Origin: Anaerolineaceae bacterium
GTDB taxonomy: Bacteria; Chloroflexota; Anaerolineae; Anaerolineales; Anaerolineaceae
Direction: 5' to 3'
Length of the DNA: 64,000 bases
Assembly: GCA_017417055.1 (NCBI GenBank)
Contig: JAFPZX010000096.1
Coordinates: 1 to 64,000, forward strand
The notes under the pieces are model-generated. The model had not been told where the DNA came from and searched no databases. It saw only the letters and a program-made list of their open reading frames with translations. How positions within the stretch are numbered: position 1 is the first letter of the stretch; each line of letters starts with the position of its first letter. Below are positions 51,450 through 58,923 of the stretch, piece after piece. Made by a program: the position numbers and the translations under genes.

Positions 51450-52219
51450 ATCAGGATGAAAAAAGAATCTATCTGATCCGGGAGCTTCTGGCGGAAAACC
51501 CGGAACTGCGGAATGTGGAAATTCCGGAGGACAGGACGGAACAATGGTATTTGCTGCGCAGCCTGTTCAACATCCGCATGCCCGGCCCTATTTCTGAAGA
51601 AATTTTGAAAATACAGGACGAATTCCTGCAGGAAGAGATCCGGAAAAAGGGAATCACGGATATTTCCGAGATCCCGGAAATTGAGCCGGAACTTTGCCTG
51701 TGGCAGGGCGATATCACGACGCTGCGCTGTGACGCGATCGTCAATGCCGCCAATTCCGGGATGACCGGCTGCTATCAGCCATGCCATAATTGCATTGATA
51801 ACTGCATCCATACTTACGCAGGCATTCAGCTGCGGAACACCTGTGCTGCGATTATGGAGGCTCAGGGATATGAGGAGCCGACCGGTCAGGCCAAAGTCAC
51901 AGACGCCTTTAATTTACCTGCACGGTATGTGCTGCATACAGTCGGTCCGATCGTGCAGGGACAGCTGACCGGGCTTCATGAGGAACAGCTTGCTTCCTGT
52001 TACCGTTCCTGCCTGGAGCAGGCGGAGCTGTTTGATTGCAGCAGTCTTGCCTTCTGCTGCATTTCAACGGGCGTATTCGGTTTCCCAAACCAGCGGGCAG
52101 CAGAAATCGCGGTGAAAACAGTGCAAGCGTATAAAGCGGAAACAAAAAATCACATCAAGGTGGTGTTCAATGTCTTCAAGGATATCGATTACGGGATCTA
52201 CCGGGACTTACTCGGATAA
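51446..52219 (+). CDS. Zinc-containing macrodomain ADP-ribosylhydrolase
   Basis: A 257-residue protein. The N-terminal 75 residues are a helical extension (IYLIRELLAENPEL, QWYLLRSLFNIRMPGPISEE) typical of the Zn-Macro class, and the macrodomain follows. The ADP-ribose loop is AIVNAANSGMTGC (Asn100, Asn103) and the Cys/His-rich loop YQPCHNCIDNCIH (Cys109, Cys113, His114, Cys116) carries the zinc site. The second loop ISTGVFGFPNQRAA is also intact. Zn-Macro enzymes remove ADP-ribose added by class M sirtuins. The partner sirtuin gene overlaps its end by 50 bases. In known operons a GcvH-like protein is the target, but none is encoded here. Confidence 0.9.
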   Translation: MNQDEKRIYLIRELLAENPELRNVEIPEDRTEQWYLLRSLFNIRMPGPISEEILKIQDEFLQEEIRKKGITDISEIPEIEPELCLWQGDITTLRCDAIVNAANSGMTGCYQPCHNCIDNCIHTYAGIQLRNTCAAIMEAQGYEEPTGQAKVTDAFNLPARYVLHTVGPIVQGQLTGLHEEQLASCYRSCLEQAELFDCSSLAFCCISTGVFGFPNQRAAEIAVKTVQAYKAETKNHIKVVFNVFKDIDYGIYRDLLG

Positions 52220-53093
52220 TCTCGCGAGGTTAAAAATGGCTCTTGATGAAGCCGACGCTGTTGTGATCGGTGCGGGAGCGGGACTTTCCACTTCTGCTGG
52301 GTTTGTCTACTGCGGAGCACGGTTTGAGACGTATTTTTCTGACTTTGAACAAAAATACGGGTTCAAAGATATGTATTCCGGTGGGTTTTATCCCTATTCC
52401 GCACCGGAGGCGTTCTGGGGCTTCTGGTGCCGGAATATCTGGGTGAATCGGTATATGAAGGCTCCGAAACCTGTTTATGAGACCCTGCTGAAGCTTGTTT
52501 CGGACAAGGATTATTTTGTGCTCACAACCAATGTGGACCACTGCTTTCAGAAGGCCGGTTTTGATAAGAAGCGGTTGTTTTATACGCAGGGAGATTATGG
52601 CTTGTTTCAGTGCTCTGTGCCATGTCATCAGAAAACTTATGACAATCAGGATATGGTCCGGAGAATGATCGAATCCGAGGGGTGGCTGATTGGCCGGGTC
52701 AACGAAATAACGCCCTCTGAGGGAAAGCAGCCTCTGATGATGATTCCGACAGATCTGCTTCCTGTCTGCCCGGTCTGCGGAAAGCCGCTGACGCTGAACC
52801 TGCGGTCTGATGACACATTTGTTGAAGATGAGGGCTGGCATAAAGCATCGGAGCGGTACCGGAATTTTCTGGAAACGCATGACGGAAGGATCCTTTTCCT
52901 GGAACTTGGGGTCGGGTTCAATACGCCGGTCATCATCAAATATCCCTTCTGGAACATGACGATGGAGAATCCGGACGCTTTTTATGCCTGTCTGAACTAT
53001 GGTGAGGCGTTCTGTCCGGAACAGATCAGCGGGCGTTCGATTTGCATCGATGGGGATATTGGAAAAACGCTGAACGATTTGGAAAAGTGTTGA
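52170..53093 (+). CDS. Class M sirtuin, ADP-ribosyltransferase (SirTM)
   Basis: A 307-residue protein of the class M sirtuins, which transfer ADP-ribose from NAD+ to proteins rather than deacylating them. The NAD motif GAGAGLSTSAG is at residues 34-44 and TTNVDHCFQKAG at 119-130. The catalytic His of ordinary sirtuins is replaced by Gln140 (YTQGDYGLF), the class M hallmark. Cys154-type residues in the Zn region and CPVCGKPL near 205 are present. I chose ATG 52170 because AAGGTGG precedes it and the extra helix suits the family; ATG 52236 (GCGAGG upstream) would be shorter. It overlaps the macrodomain gene by 50 bases, giving tight coupling. Confidence 0.88.
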   Translation: MSSRISITGSTGTYSDNLARLKMALDEADAVVIGAGAGLSTSAGFVYCGARFETYFSDFEQKYGFKDMYSGGFYPYSAPEAFWGFWCRNIWVNRYMKAPKPVYETLLKLVSDKDYFVLTTNVDHCFQKAGFDKKRLFYTQGDYGLFQCSVPCHQKTYDNQDMVRRMIESEGWLIGRVNEITPSEGKQPLMMIPTDLLPVCPVCGKPLTLNLRSDDTFVEDEGWHKASERYRNFLETHDGRILFLELGVGFNTPVIIKYPFWNMTMENPDAFYACLNYGEAFCPEQISGRSICIDGDIGKTLNDLEKC

Positions 53094-53111
53094 TGTCTTG
53101 TAAAGCACACT

Positions 53112-53124
53112 GGGGACTGTCCCC
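53112..53124. repeat. Family I core palindrome
   Basis: GGGGACTGTCCCC, 18 bases after the sirtuin stop. An upstream AAAGCACAC resembles the family B end, so the site may be a fused remnant. Confidence 0.6.
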
Positions 53125-53254
53125 GATGGCGAACCCATGATTACAAAAAAATTGCACCCTGTGTGCGAAATGTGGTGATTATCTTTCCCTCTTGATAAGA
53201 TTTTGATTATAATTTTCTTACCGGAAGGATATAAAAAAAATAAAGGAGATAAAA

Positions 53255-53878
53255 ATGGATAAAATCATTTCAGCAGTTTTTAAAGTGGAAAGCGAAGGTT
53301 ATCAGGCGATGACGGAGCTCAAAAAGAATCCGGAGAACGATGCTTATACCGTCCCGCAGGCAGTGCTGATCAAAAAAGAAAACAACGGAATTGTCACACT
53401 TGACTCTTACGACACCGGGTTGGAGACAGCCGATGATACCCTGCTCGGCGGATTGGTCGGCGGAGTAGTCGGGATCCTGGGCGGACCGATCGGCATGCTC
53501 CTGGGCGGAAGCATTGGGCTTTTGACCGGCGGCGCGATTGATGCCGATGATGCTTTTGATAATGCTTCCATGATCGAAATGGTGACCAACATGGTTATGG
53601 ATGGTGAAGTTGCACTGATCGCTCTGGCACAGGAAACCGAGGCCGGGACAGTCAGAAATTTGTTTTCCAAATACGATGTATCTGTGATTGAAAATGATGC
53701 AAAGGAAGTCGCGGAAGAGATCGAGCTTGCCGCCAAGGCGCAGAAGGAACTGGAACGCGAAGCCCGTGCGAAATTGCGCGAGAGCAAAAAGGAAGAGCTG
53801 AAAAAAGGCGCAGAGGAAGTGCGTGCCAAACTTACCGAAGGTGTTGAATCATTAAAAGAAAATTTCAAAAAGAAGTAG
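53255..53878 (+). CDS. Glycine-zipper protein, DUF1269-like
   Basis: A 207-residue protein. The N-terminal 60 residues form a ferredoxin-like fold as in DUF1269 (ISAVFKVESEGYQAMTELKK). A glycine-zipper stretch follows at about 63-95 (LLGGLVGGVVGILGGPIGML), likely able to insert in or span membrane. The last 60 residues are a highly charged coiled coil (KELEREARAKLRESKKEELK). Function unknown; similar proteins occur in stress and envelope contexts. The gene is preceded by AAAGGAGATAAAA and is followed by a hairpin before the epimerase gene. Confidence 0.75.
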   Translation: MDKIISAVFKVESEGYQAMTELKKNPENDAYTVPQAVLIKKENNGIVTLDSYDTGLETADDTLLGGLVGGVVGILGGPIGMLLGGSIGLLTGGAIDADDAFDNASMIEMVTNMVMDGEVALIALAQETEAGTVRNLFSKYDVSVIENDAKEVAEEIELAAKAQKELEREARAKLRESKKEELKKGAEEVRAKLTEGVESLKENFKKK

Positions 53879-53910
53879 TCTTTATCATTCCTGCGGAACT
53901 CATAGTATTA

Positions 53911-53955
53911 TGCCTTTTTGCTGCCGTTTCTTCGGCGCAAAAAGGCAGCATTGCG
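53911..53955. repeat. Hairpin related to the 34235 inverted repeat
   Basis: ATGCCTTTTTGCTGCCG, a TTTCTT loop and CGGCGCAAAAAGGCAGCAT. The arms share GGCGCAAAAAG with the ends of the element at 34235-34383. It sits after the zipper-protein gene and could act as its terminator. Confidence 0.65.
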
Positions 53956-53999
53956 TGGTTTCCTGCCATGTTCAAGACAGACATAACCGGAGCATTATA

Positions 54000-54608
54000 A
54001 TGGCGCAGATCAAAGTTGAGTATAACATCGATGGAATCGAAGGACTGTGTGTCATCACACCGAAAGTTCACATGGACAACCGCGGCTATTTTATGGAGAT
54101 CTTCAATGAGAACGATATAAAAGAGGTCGGATTGGACTTCAGATTTGTCCAGGATAATCAGAGCGGCAGCATGAAAGGCGTACTGCGAGGTCTGCATTAT
54201 CAAAATAAATATCCTCAGGCAAAACTGGTTCGGGTCATAAAAGGTGTGGTTTATGATGTGGCAGTGGATCTTCGGCCCGGCTCTCCGACTTTTGGAAAAT
54301 ACCATGGGGAGCTGCTGACGGATCAGAATAATCGGCAGTTTCTCATTCCGCGTGGATTTGCGCATGGATTTCTGGTGCTGACGAATTTTGCGGAATTCCA
54401 CTATAAATGCGATGACTTTTATCATCCAAACGATGAAGGCGGTATCGCCTGGAATGACCCGACGATTGGTATTGCATGGGAAGATGTTGTGGGGGAATAT
54501 CCCGGCAGTGCTGATCCCTCAGGATATCAGCTGTCGGACGGAACGCCGTTGCTTTTGTCTGAACGGGACAGAAGTCTGCCTGGTTTGGATGCTTTTCTCA
54601 AAAAGTAG
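54000..54608 (+). CDS. rfbC: dTDP-4-dehydrorhamnose 3,5-epimerase-type protein
   Basis: A 202-residue cupin of the RmlC family, which epimerises dTDP-4-keto-6-deoxyglucose on the way to dTDP-rhamnose for cell-surface polysaccharide. Landmarks are the substrate loop MDNRGYFMEIF, the catalytic His in VLRGLHYQ, the Asp/His pair region VYDVAVDLRPGSPTFGKYHG and GFAHGFLVLTNFAEFHYKC. Length matches the family. The ATG at 54000 was chosen with GGAGCATTATA before it; no rmlA, rmlB or rmlD gene adjoins it, so the specific sugar is uncertain and close relatives act on other nucleotide sugars. A strong terminator follows. Confidence 0.9.
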   Translation: MAQIKVEYNIDGIEGLCVITPKVHMDNRGYFMEIFNENDIKEVGLDFRFVQDNQSGSMKGVLRGLHYQNKYPQAKLVRVIKGVVYDVAVDLRPGSPTFGKYHGELLTDQNNRQFLIPRGFAHGFLVLTNFAEFHYKCDDFYHPNDEGGIAWNDPTIGIAWEDVVGEYPGSADPSGYQLSDGTPLLLSERDRSLPGLDAFLKK

Positions 54609-54631
54609 CTGTTCACAAATTGTATGAGTTT

Positions 54632-54687
54632 AAAAGGTCCCGGCGGTCTGTGCTGTGATATTGACAAGGGCTGCCGGGACCTTTTTT
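54632..54687 (+). terminator. Terminator of the epimerase gene
   Basis: AAAAGGTCCCGGC (from 54632) pairs with GCCGGGACCTTTT (54673-54685), followed by more T. A 24-base loop separates the arms. Confidence 0.85.
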
Positions 54688-54690
54688 ACT

Positions 54691-54790
54691 GTTAGAAATA
54701 TGCTGATTAATTCCCGTGAATGTGGGAGGACAGTTCTGTGGTTCGCACAAAACCGTCCCCGATTCTCAATTACCTATTAATCAATGCTTA
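54691..54790. repeat. Family A copy overlapping a gene end
   Basis: GTTAGAAATATGCTGATTAATTCC, GTGGGAGGACAGTTCTG, AAAACCGTCCCCGATTCTCAATT and TTAATCAATGCTTA. The right end includes 54777-54790, which codes the last residues and stop of the convergent DUF362 gene. Confidence 0.8.
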
Positions 54791-55727
54791 CAAGGTTGTA
54801 GGTTCTGCTGCCGAGACCGATTTCTTCCGCATGTTCCAGTGTGTGGATCCCGTGAAGTGATTCAATCCTTCTGACCAGGGACTCATTTCCTTCAGCCTGC
54901 CATACCAGATCGACACAGGCCTGGTCAAGTGCGACCGGGTCGATTGAGGCGAGTATTCCGATGTCATGGATATCCGGTTCAGCGGGATTCCCGTCGCAGT
55001 CGCAATCAACAGAAAGGCGGTTCATCACGTTGATGTAAATAATATGCTCCGCACCTACATGGTCCCGGACGCCGCTCACCATTTCGCCCATAGCTTCCAG
55101 CCAGGCGTCCTGGTCGCTGTACCAGATGCCGCCGCTGGTTCTTGTTCCGGCAGTATGAACATAAACTTTCCCGCTGGCAGATGACATGCCGATTGCAACA
55201 TTCTTGATTGCCCCGCCGAATCCGGCCATAGCATGACCCTTGAAGTGGGAAAGGATCACCCAGTCTGTGTAGTTTTCTGCATGGCTGCCGACGATAGCTC
55301 TGTTGATACGTCTTCCGCCGCTTACCGGCCATTCCACTTCGCCTTCTTCGTCCATCAGGTCAAAATCCGCGAATGATGTAAAGCCATGATCCGCGGCTAC
55401 CTGTTTGTGCATGGCTGAATTTGAGCGGGAACCTCCGTAAGCGGTGTTGCATTCAACAATGGTCCCGTTCAGTCCTTTGACAAATTCTCCGATGAGTTCG
55501 GGCCGGAGATAGTTGCTGTTTGGCGGTTCTCCGGTGGACACTTTAACAGCGACGCTGCTGCCGGGCGTCCAGTTCAATGCTTCATAGACTTTTTGCAGAC
55601 CTTCCGGTGAGATGTCTGATGTGAAAAAGACGGTGGGATTGTCTGCATCCTGTGCGAAGCCGGTGATCGTGTGGAGCAGCACAGCTGTCAACAGAACCAA
55701 TAACAGTATAGAATATTTGTTTCTCAA
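54777..55727 (-). CDS. Secreted DUF362 family protein
   Basis: A 316-residue exported protein. The signal peptide (YSILLLVLLTAVLLHTIT) ends near FA-QDAD. The rest is a DUF362 domain: VAVKVSTGEPPNSNYLRPE, DWVILSHFKGHAMAGFGGAI, GMSSASGK and ILASIDPVALDQACVDLVW. Cytosolic DUF362 proteins often carry extra [4Fe-4S] motifs, absent here; the Cys pair DCDCDG could be structural or metal-binding. The function is unknown. The start is TTG (55725-55727), supported by AAGGAG at nine bases. Its stop codon lies in the terminal inverted repeat of a family A element, so the repeat has probably replaced the native end. Confidence 0.8.
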   Translation of the reverse strand: MRNKYSILLLVLLTAVLLHTITGFAQDADNPTVFFTSDISPEGLQKVYEALNWTPGSSVAVKVSTGEPPNSNYLRPELIGEFVKGLNGTIVECNTAYGGSRSNSAMHKQVAADHGFTSFADFDLMDEEGEVEWPVSGGRRINRAIVGSHAENYTDWVILSHFKGHAMAGFGGAIKNVAIGMSSASGKVYVHTAGTRTSGGIWYSDQDAWLEAMGEMVSGVRDHVGAEHIIYINVMNRLSVDCDCDGNPAEPDIHDIGILASIDPVALDQACVDLVWQAEGNESLVRRIESLHGIHTLEHAEEIGLGSRTYNLVSID

Positions 55728-55980
55728 TGTTCATTCTCCTTGTTAGCTTCTAAAATTTTGACTGGTATACATGGACAGACTTGACGTGCTTCGTTATTTT
55801 CCCGCTTTATCCTACCTGTGCAGAAAATTCAGATGGATTCTAAGGATAAACTTCTTGAGAAAGCAAGTCATTGCTAACTCTAATTATACATGTTTAACCG
55901 AGCCCGGTGCATGTTTGTCTGATAAATTGCCGCGATTGTGACATTTGAATAGATATATTTGATAGTAATTTTCTGTACCA

Positions 55981-56010
55981 AGTCAAAGCAGCCTGTTTTT
56001 GTTGACTCGC
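55981..56010. repeat. Family C half copy in a 413-bp gap
   Basis: AGTCAAAGCAGCCTGTTTTTGTTGACTC matches one arm of family C. The gap 55728-56140 otherwise shows no gene; it is AT-rich near 55860-55980. Confidence 0.6.
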
Positions 56011-56140
56011 CCTGAATAACTGACATTCGATATGATATTTGATTTATAAAAGGGAGATTTATGAAAACGAATTATAATTAGGAAAGGAAAAGCGGAAAGA
56101 GATACTTTTCTTCAAATCAACAAGATTTTCAGGAGTACTT

Positions 56141-56485
56141 ATGATTGATTTTGATAACCGTCCCTGGGGCCGCTGGGAAGAATATATTTTTGAGCCAACT
56201 TACCGTGTTAAAAGAATTTTCGTATTTCCCGGGAAACGTTTGAGCCTTCAGCGTCACAAGCTTCGCGCGGAGACCTGGGTGATCGTGGAGGGCAGCGGTA
56301 TTATGACCCTCGGTGAGGAAAGTTTCCCTGTGAAGAAAGGCGACGTTCTGAACATTCCCAAATACACCATTCACCGCATCGAAAACAATACCGAATCCGA
56401 ACCGCTGGTTTTTATTGAAACGCAGATGGGCATCTGCCCGGAAGACGATATAGAACGGCTGGAAGACGATTTCGGCAGAGCTTAG
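56141..56485 (+). CDS. Cupin of the mannose-6-phosphate isomerase type II C-terminal class
   Basis: A 114-residue single-domain cupin. The sequence matches the C-terminal domain of bifunctional mannose-1-phosphate guanylyltransferase/mannose-6-phosphate isomerase: NRPWGRWEEYIFEPTYRVKR, PGKRLSLQRHKLRAETWVIV, GDVLNIPKYTIHRIENNTES and PLVFIETQMGICPEDDIERL. The metal-binding His and Glu residues (QRHKLRAETW, TIHRIE) are present. It could isomerise mannose 6-phosphate to fructose 6-phosphate on its own, as do small cupin PMIs. TCAGGAGTACTT precedes the ATG. It stands alone between repeats. Confidence 0.87.
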   Translation: MIDFDNRPWGRWEEYIFEPTYRVKRIFVFPGKRLSLQRHKLRAETWVIVEGSGIMTLGEESFPVKKGDVLNIPKYTIHRIENNTESEPLVFIETQMGICPEDDIERLEDDFGRA

Positions 56486-56514
56486 AGCGGCATACAATAC
56501 CTCCTTTCGTCTGT

Positions 56515-56605
56515 TCCAAATCTGCAGTGACGCACATAGGGACTGGCACGCTCGTGTCAGCTTCGCGGCACATGATGCCAGTCCCCATGTACTTCAGCCA
56601 TGATT
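56515..56605. repeat. Family B copy
   Basis: TCTGCAGTGACGCACATAGGGACTGGCACGC at the left, GATGCCAGTCCCCATGTACTTCAGCC at the right: a palindrome with CGTGTCAGCTTCGCGGCAC inside, as in the copy at 37491. Confidence 0.7.
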
Positions 56606-56664
56606 AAATACAAGAAAATGACGATTTATGGCAAGTTTTTCAGTGGAGTATCAGGAGTATCAGA

Positions 56665-57414
56665 TTGAAAATCGCGATTGTTGATGATATCGAGGCGGAA
56701 GTCCGAAAGATTGATGATCTTTTAAATGAATACTCAGGATTAAAAGAACTGGAGATTCAGACGGAAACTTATTGTTCTGCAGAAAGTTTTTTGTCTGATT
56801 TCAATACCAAAGCTTTCAACCTGGTATTTATGGACATTTATATGGACGGGATAACCGGGGTTGAAGCCGCACAGGAAATCAGCCGGAAAAACAGTGATGT
56901 GCTGATTGTTTTTCTGACAACCAGTCAGGACCATATGCAGGAAGCTTTCCGTATCCATGCCTTCGACTATATCGCAAAGCCTGTCGAAAAGGATCGCTTT
57001 TTTGGAGTGATGAATGATGTTCAGGCCCGTCTCGCAAAAAAACAGCCTGATCCTGTGCTGACATTCATCAGCCAGCGAAATGAGATCAGCCTGTATTATT
57101 CCGAGATCGCAGCGATCACGAGTCTCGGAAATTATCTGGAAATCAGCATGAAATCGGGCAAAGTGTACAAAACCCGCATGACATTTTCGGTGATCAGTGA
57201 ACAGCTTTTGCAGGATCCCCGTTTTCTCATAATTAACCGCGGTGTTCTGGTCAACATGGATTTTGTTATCGATATCAGCGAAAAGAGCTGTGCGATTATG
57301 AATGGAATTCAGTTCCCGGTCAACACAAGAGAACACAAAAAAATGCGGCAGACCTGGCTGAACTATTCAATCGCGCAGATCCGGAAGGAGTCGCTGGAAA
57401 GAGGGAGCCGCTGA
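56665..57414 (+). CDS. LytTR family response regulator
   Basis: A 249-residue two-component regulator. The receiver domain (1-120) has the acidic pair in IAIVDDIEAE, phospho-acceptor Asp57 (LVFMDIYMDG) and Lys in FDYIAKPVEKDRF. A LytTR DNA-binding domain follows (about 145-240: ISLYYSEIAAITSLGNYLEI and FLIINRGVLVNMDFV). This is the AgrA/ComE-type output. The start codon is TTG (56665-56667) with AGGAG seven bases upstream; no better ATG exists nearby. The stop overlaps the next start (TGATG), so the sensor kinase is translationally coupled. DNA targets are not visible here. Confidence 0.9.
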   Translation: MKIAIVDDIEAEVRKIDDLLNEYSGLKELEIQTETYCSAESFLSDFNTKAFNLVFMDIYMDGITGVEAAQEISRKNSDVLIVFLTTSQDHMQEAFRIHAFDYIAKPVEKDRFFGVMNDVQARLAKKQPDPVLTFISQRNEISLYYSEIAAITSLGNYLEISMKSGKVYKTRMTFSVISEQLLQDPRFLIINRGVLVNMDFVIDISEKSCAIMNGIQFPVNTREHKKMRQTWLNYSIAQIRKESLERGSR

Positions 57415-58715
57415 TGGCTGCTTCACTGCTGTCTTATCTGATCTTTATACCGACTATAGTTATCAGCTGTTATCCGATGAAAAACAGCTTTCGCTATCAT
57501 CCCCGCAGAATCCTCATGAATCTGGGAATCTCTTCGCTGATCCTGATCCTGACAGCTGCGTTTGTGCGGTTTCGTTTTGGTTTTGATACGAATCTGGTTC
57601 TTCTCATCGGGTTAGCTGTGCTTTATTTCGCTTATCACAGGAATTTCACCGTTCCCGTGTGTAAATCGCTTTCAGTTTTTTTATGGTGTGCGGCGCTAAT
57701 AGGGATTATTTCAAATATCTCCTGCGGTTTTGACGCGATCCGCAATCCGACACTGGGAATCGAAAGCGACACGTTGGATTATGCTGTTTTTCAGCTCGCA
57801 CTCGGGATCGCCGCAGCATTTATCCTGTTTCATCCTGTAACAAAATATGGAAGCGTTCTGATCGATCACCTGAATCTGACAAAAATCTGGTATATGACCA
57901 TGCCGTTTTCGGTTATTATTCTTGCTGCGAACTATTTGCTGCGGCCGCGGCATTATGTGACACTTTATACCAATAATGTGTTTCTTGCTTTTTGGTCAAT
58001 TCTTTCCGCCACGCTGCTGATTTGGTGCCTGCTGAGTGTTTTTTTTTATTTCATCGTTACCGGGATCCTGAACGCGGCGAAGACAGAAGAACGAAACCGA
58101 TTTCTGGAAATGCAGGAATCACAATTCCTTTCCCAGCAAAAGTATCTGGAAGAATCTGCCCGTGTGAGGCATGATTTCAAACAAGTGATCCACACACTGC
58201 AGGAACTTGTACAAAACGAAAATTATGAAGAGCTCAGAGCCTACCTTGATAAATTCGCAAAGTCGCTTCCGGAAAACGAATTCATTCGGTATTGCGGTAA
58301 TACTGCGTTGAATGCTTTGTTGAATTATTATAAAAATTATGCCGATCGATGGCATATCCGGCTGGATCTGAAAATCGATTTGCCGGATCAGATGCCTGTC
58401 AGCGATGTGGATCTTTGCGGTATGATCGGGAATATTCTTGAAAACGCATCTTCCGCCTGTCTCAAACTTCCACCCGGGCAGCGCTGGATACAATTGACTG
58501 CATTGACGAAAAATAACGCTCAGCTTTTTATTATCGCCACCAATAGTTTCAATGGAAAAGTGAAGCAAAAGGACGGGCGGTATTTTTCAACCAGCCGCAA
58601 CGGCACGGGGCTTGGCCTGGCTTCTATCCGTACGACCGCGGAGAATTATAATGGCACCGCTGAATTTTCTCATCAGGATGGGGAATTTTATACCGACGTT
58701 GTCGTTCCGCTCTGA
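57414..58715 (+). CDS. AgrC-like sensor histidine kinase
   Basis: A 433-residue membrane sensor. Six hydrophobic segments fill about the first 210 residues, followed by a coiled coil (RNRFLEMQESQFLSQQKYLE). The phospho-accepting His is 253 (ARVRHDFKQVIHTL) and a GHKL ATPase follows (CGMIGNILENASSACLKLPP, GTGLGLASI). This is the AgrC/FsrC-type layout that senses peptides through the membrane domain. No peptide gene or AgrB-like protease is encoded in the window, so the signal is unknown. It begins at the stop of the LytTR regulator gene and uses GAGGGAG as ribosome site. Confidence 0.9.
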   Translation: MAASLLSYLIFIPTIVISCYPMKNSFRYHPRRILMNLGISSLILILTAAFVRFRFGFDTNLVLLIGLAVLYFAYHRNFTVPVCKSLSVFLWCAALIGIISNISCGFDAIRNPTLGIESDTLDYAVFQLALGIAAAFILFHPVTKYGSVLIDHLNLTKIWYMTMPFSVIILAANYLLRPRHYVTLYTNNVFLAFWSILSATLLIWCLLSVFFYFIVTGILNAAKTEERNRFLEMQESQFLSQQKYLEESARVRHDFKQVIHTLQELVQNENYEELRAYLDKFAKSLPENEFIRYCGNTALNALLNYYKNYADRWHIRLDLKIDLPDQMPVSDVDLCGMIGNILENASSACLKLPPGQRWIQLTALTKNNAQLFIIATNSFNGKVKQKDGRYFSTSRNGTGLGLASIRTTAENYNGTAEFSHQDGEFYTDVVVPL

Positions 58716-58753
58716 TTCTAAGATGAAACAAATGAGTGTACCGGTTCCAGGAT

Positions 58754-58818
58754 AAGTCAAAATGGCCTGTTTTCGCTGACTCAAGACTGAGTCAGCGAAA
58801 ACAGGTCATTTTGACTTA
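58754..58818. repeat. Family C, near-perfect copy
   Basis: AAGTCAAAATGGCCTGTTTTCG, CTGACTCAAGACTGAGTCAG and CGAAAACAGGTCATTTTGACTT: a 65-bp palindrome just after the histidine kinase gene, likely its terminator. Confidence 0.85.
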
Positions 58819-58914
58819 GGAAACCGCTGATTAAGCCGCGTGAAGGCGGAAGGACAGTTCCCCTCGTTCCTCGGGAGAACCGTCCCCGAACCTCAATTAA
58901 TCTGTTTTTCTTTA
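58816..58914. repeat. Family A copy
   Basis: TTAGGAAACCGCTGATTAAG, GGCGGAAGGACAGTTCCCCTCG, GAGAACCGTCCCCGAACC and TCAATTAATCTGTTTTTCTTTA. It directly follows the family C copy. Confidence 0.8.
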
Positions 58915-58923
58915 GCGAGTGTT

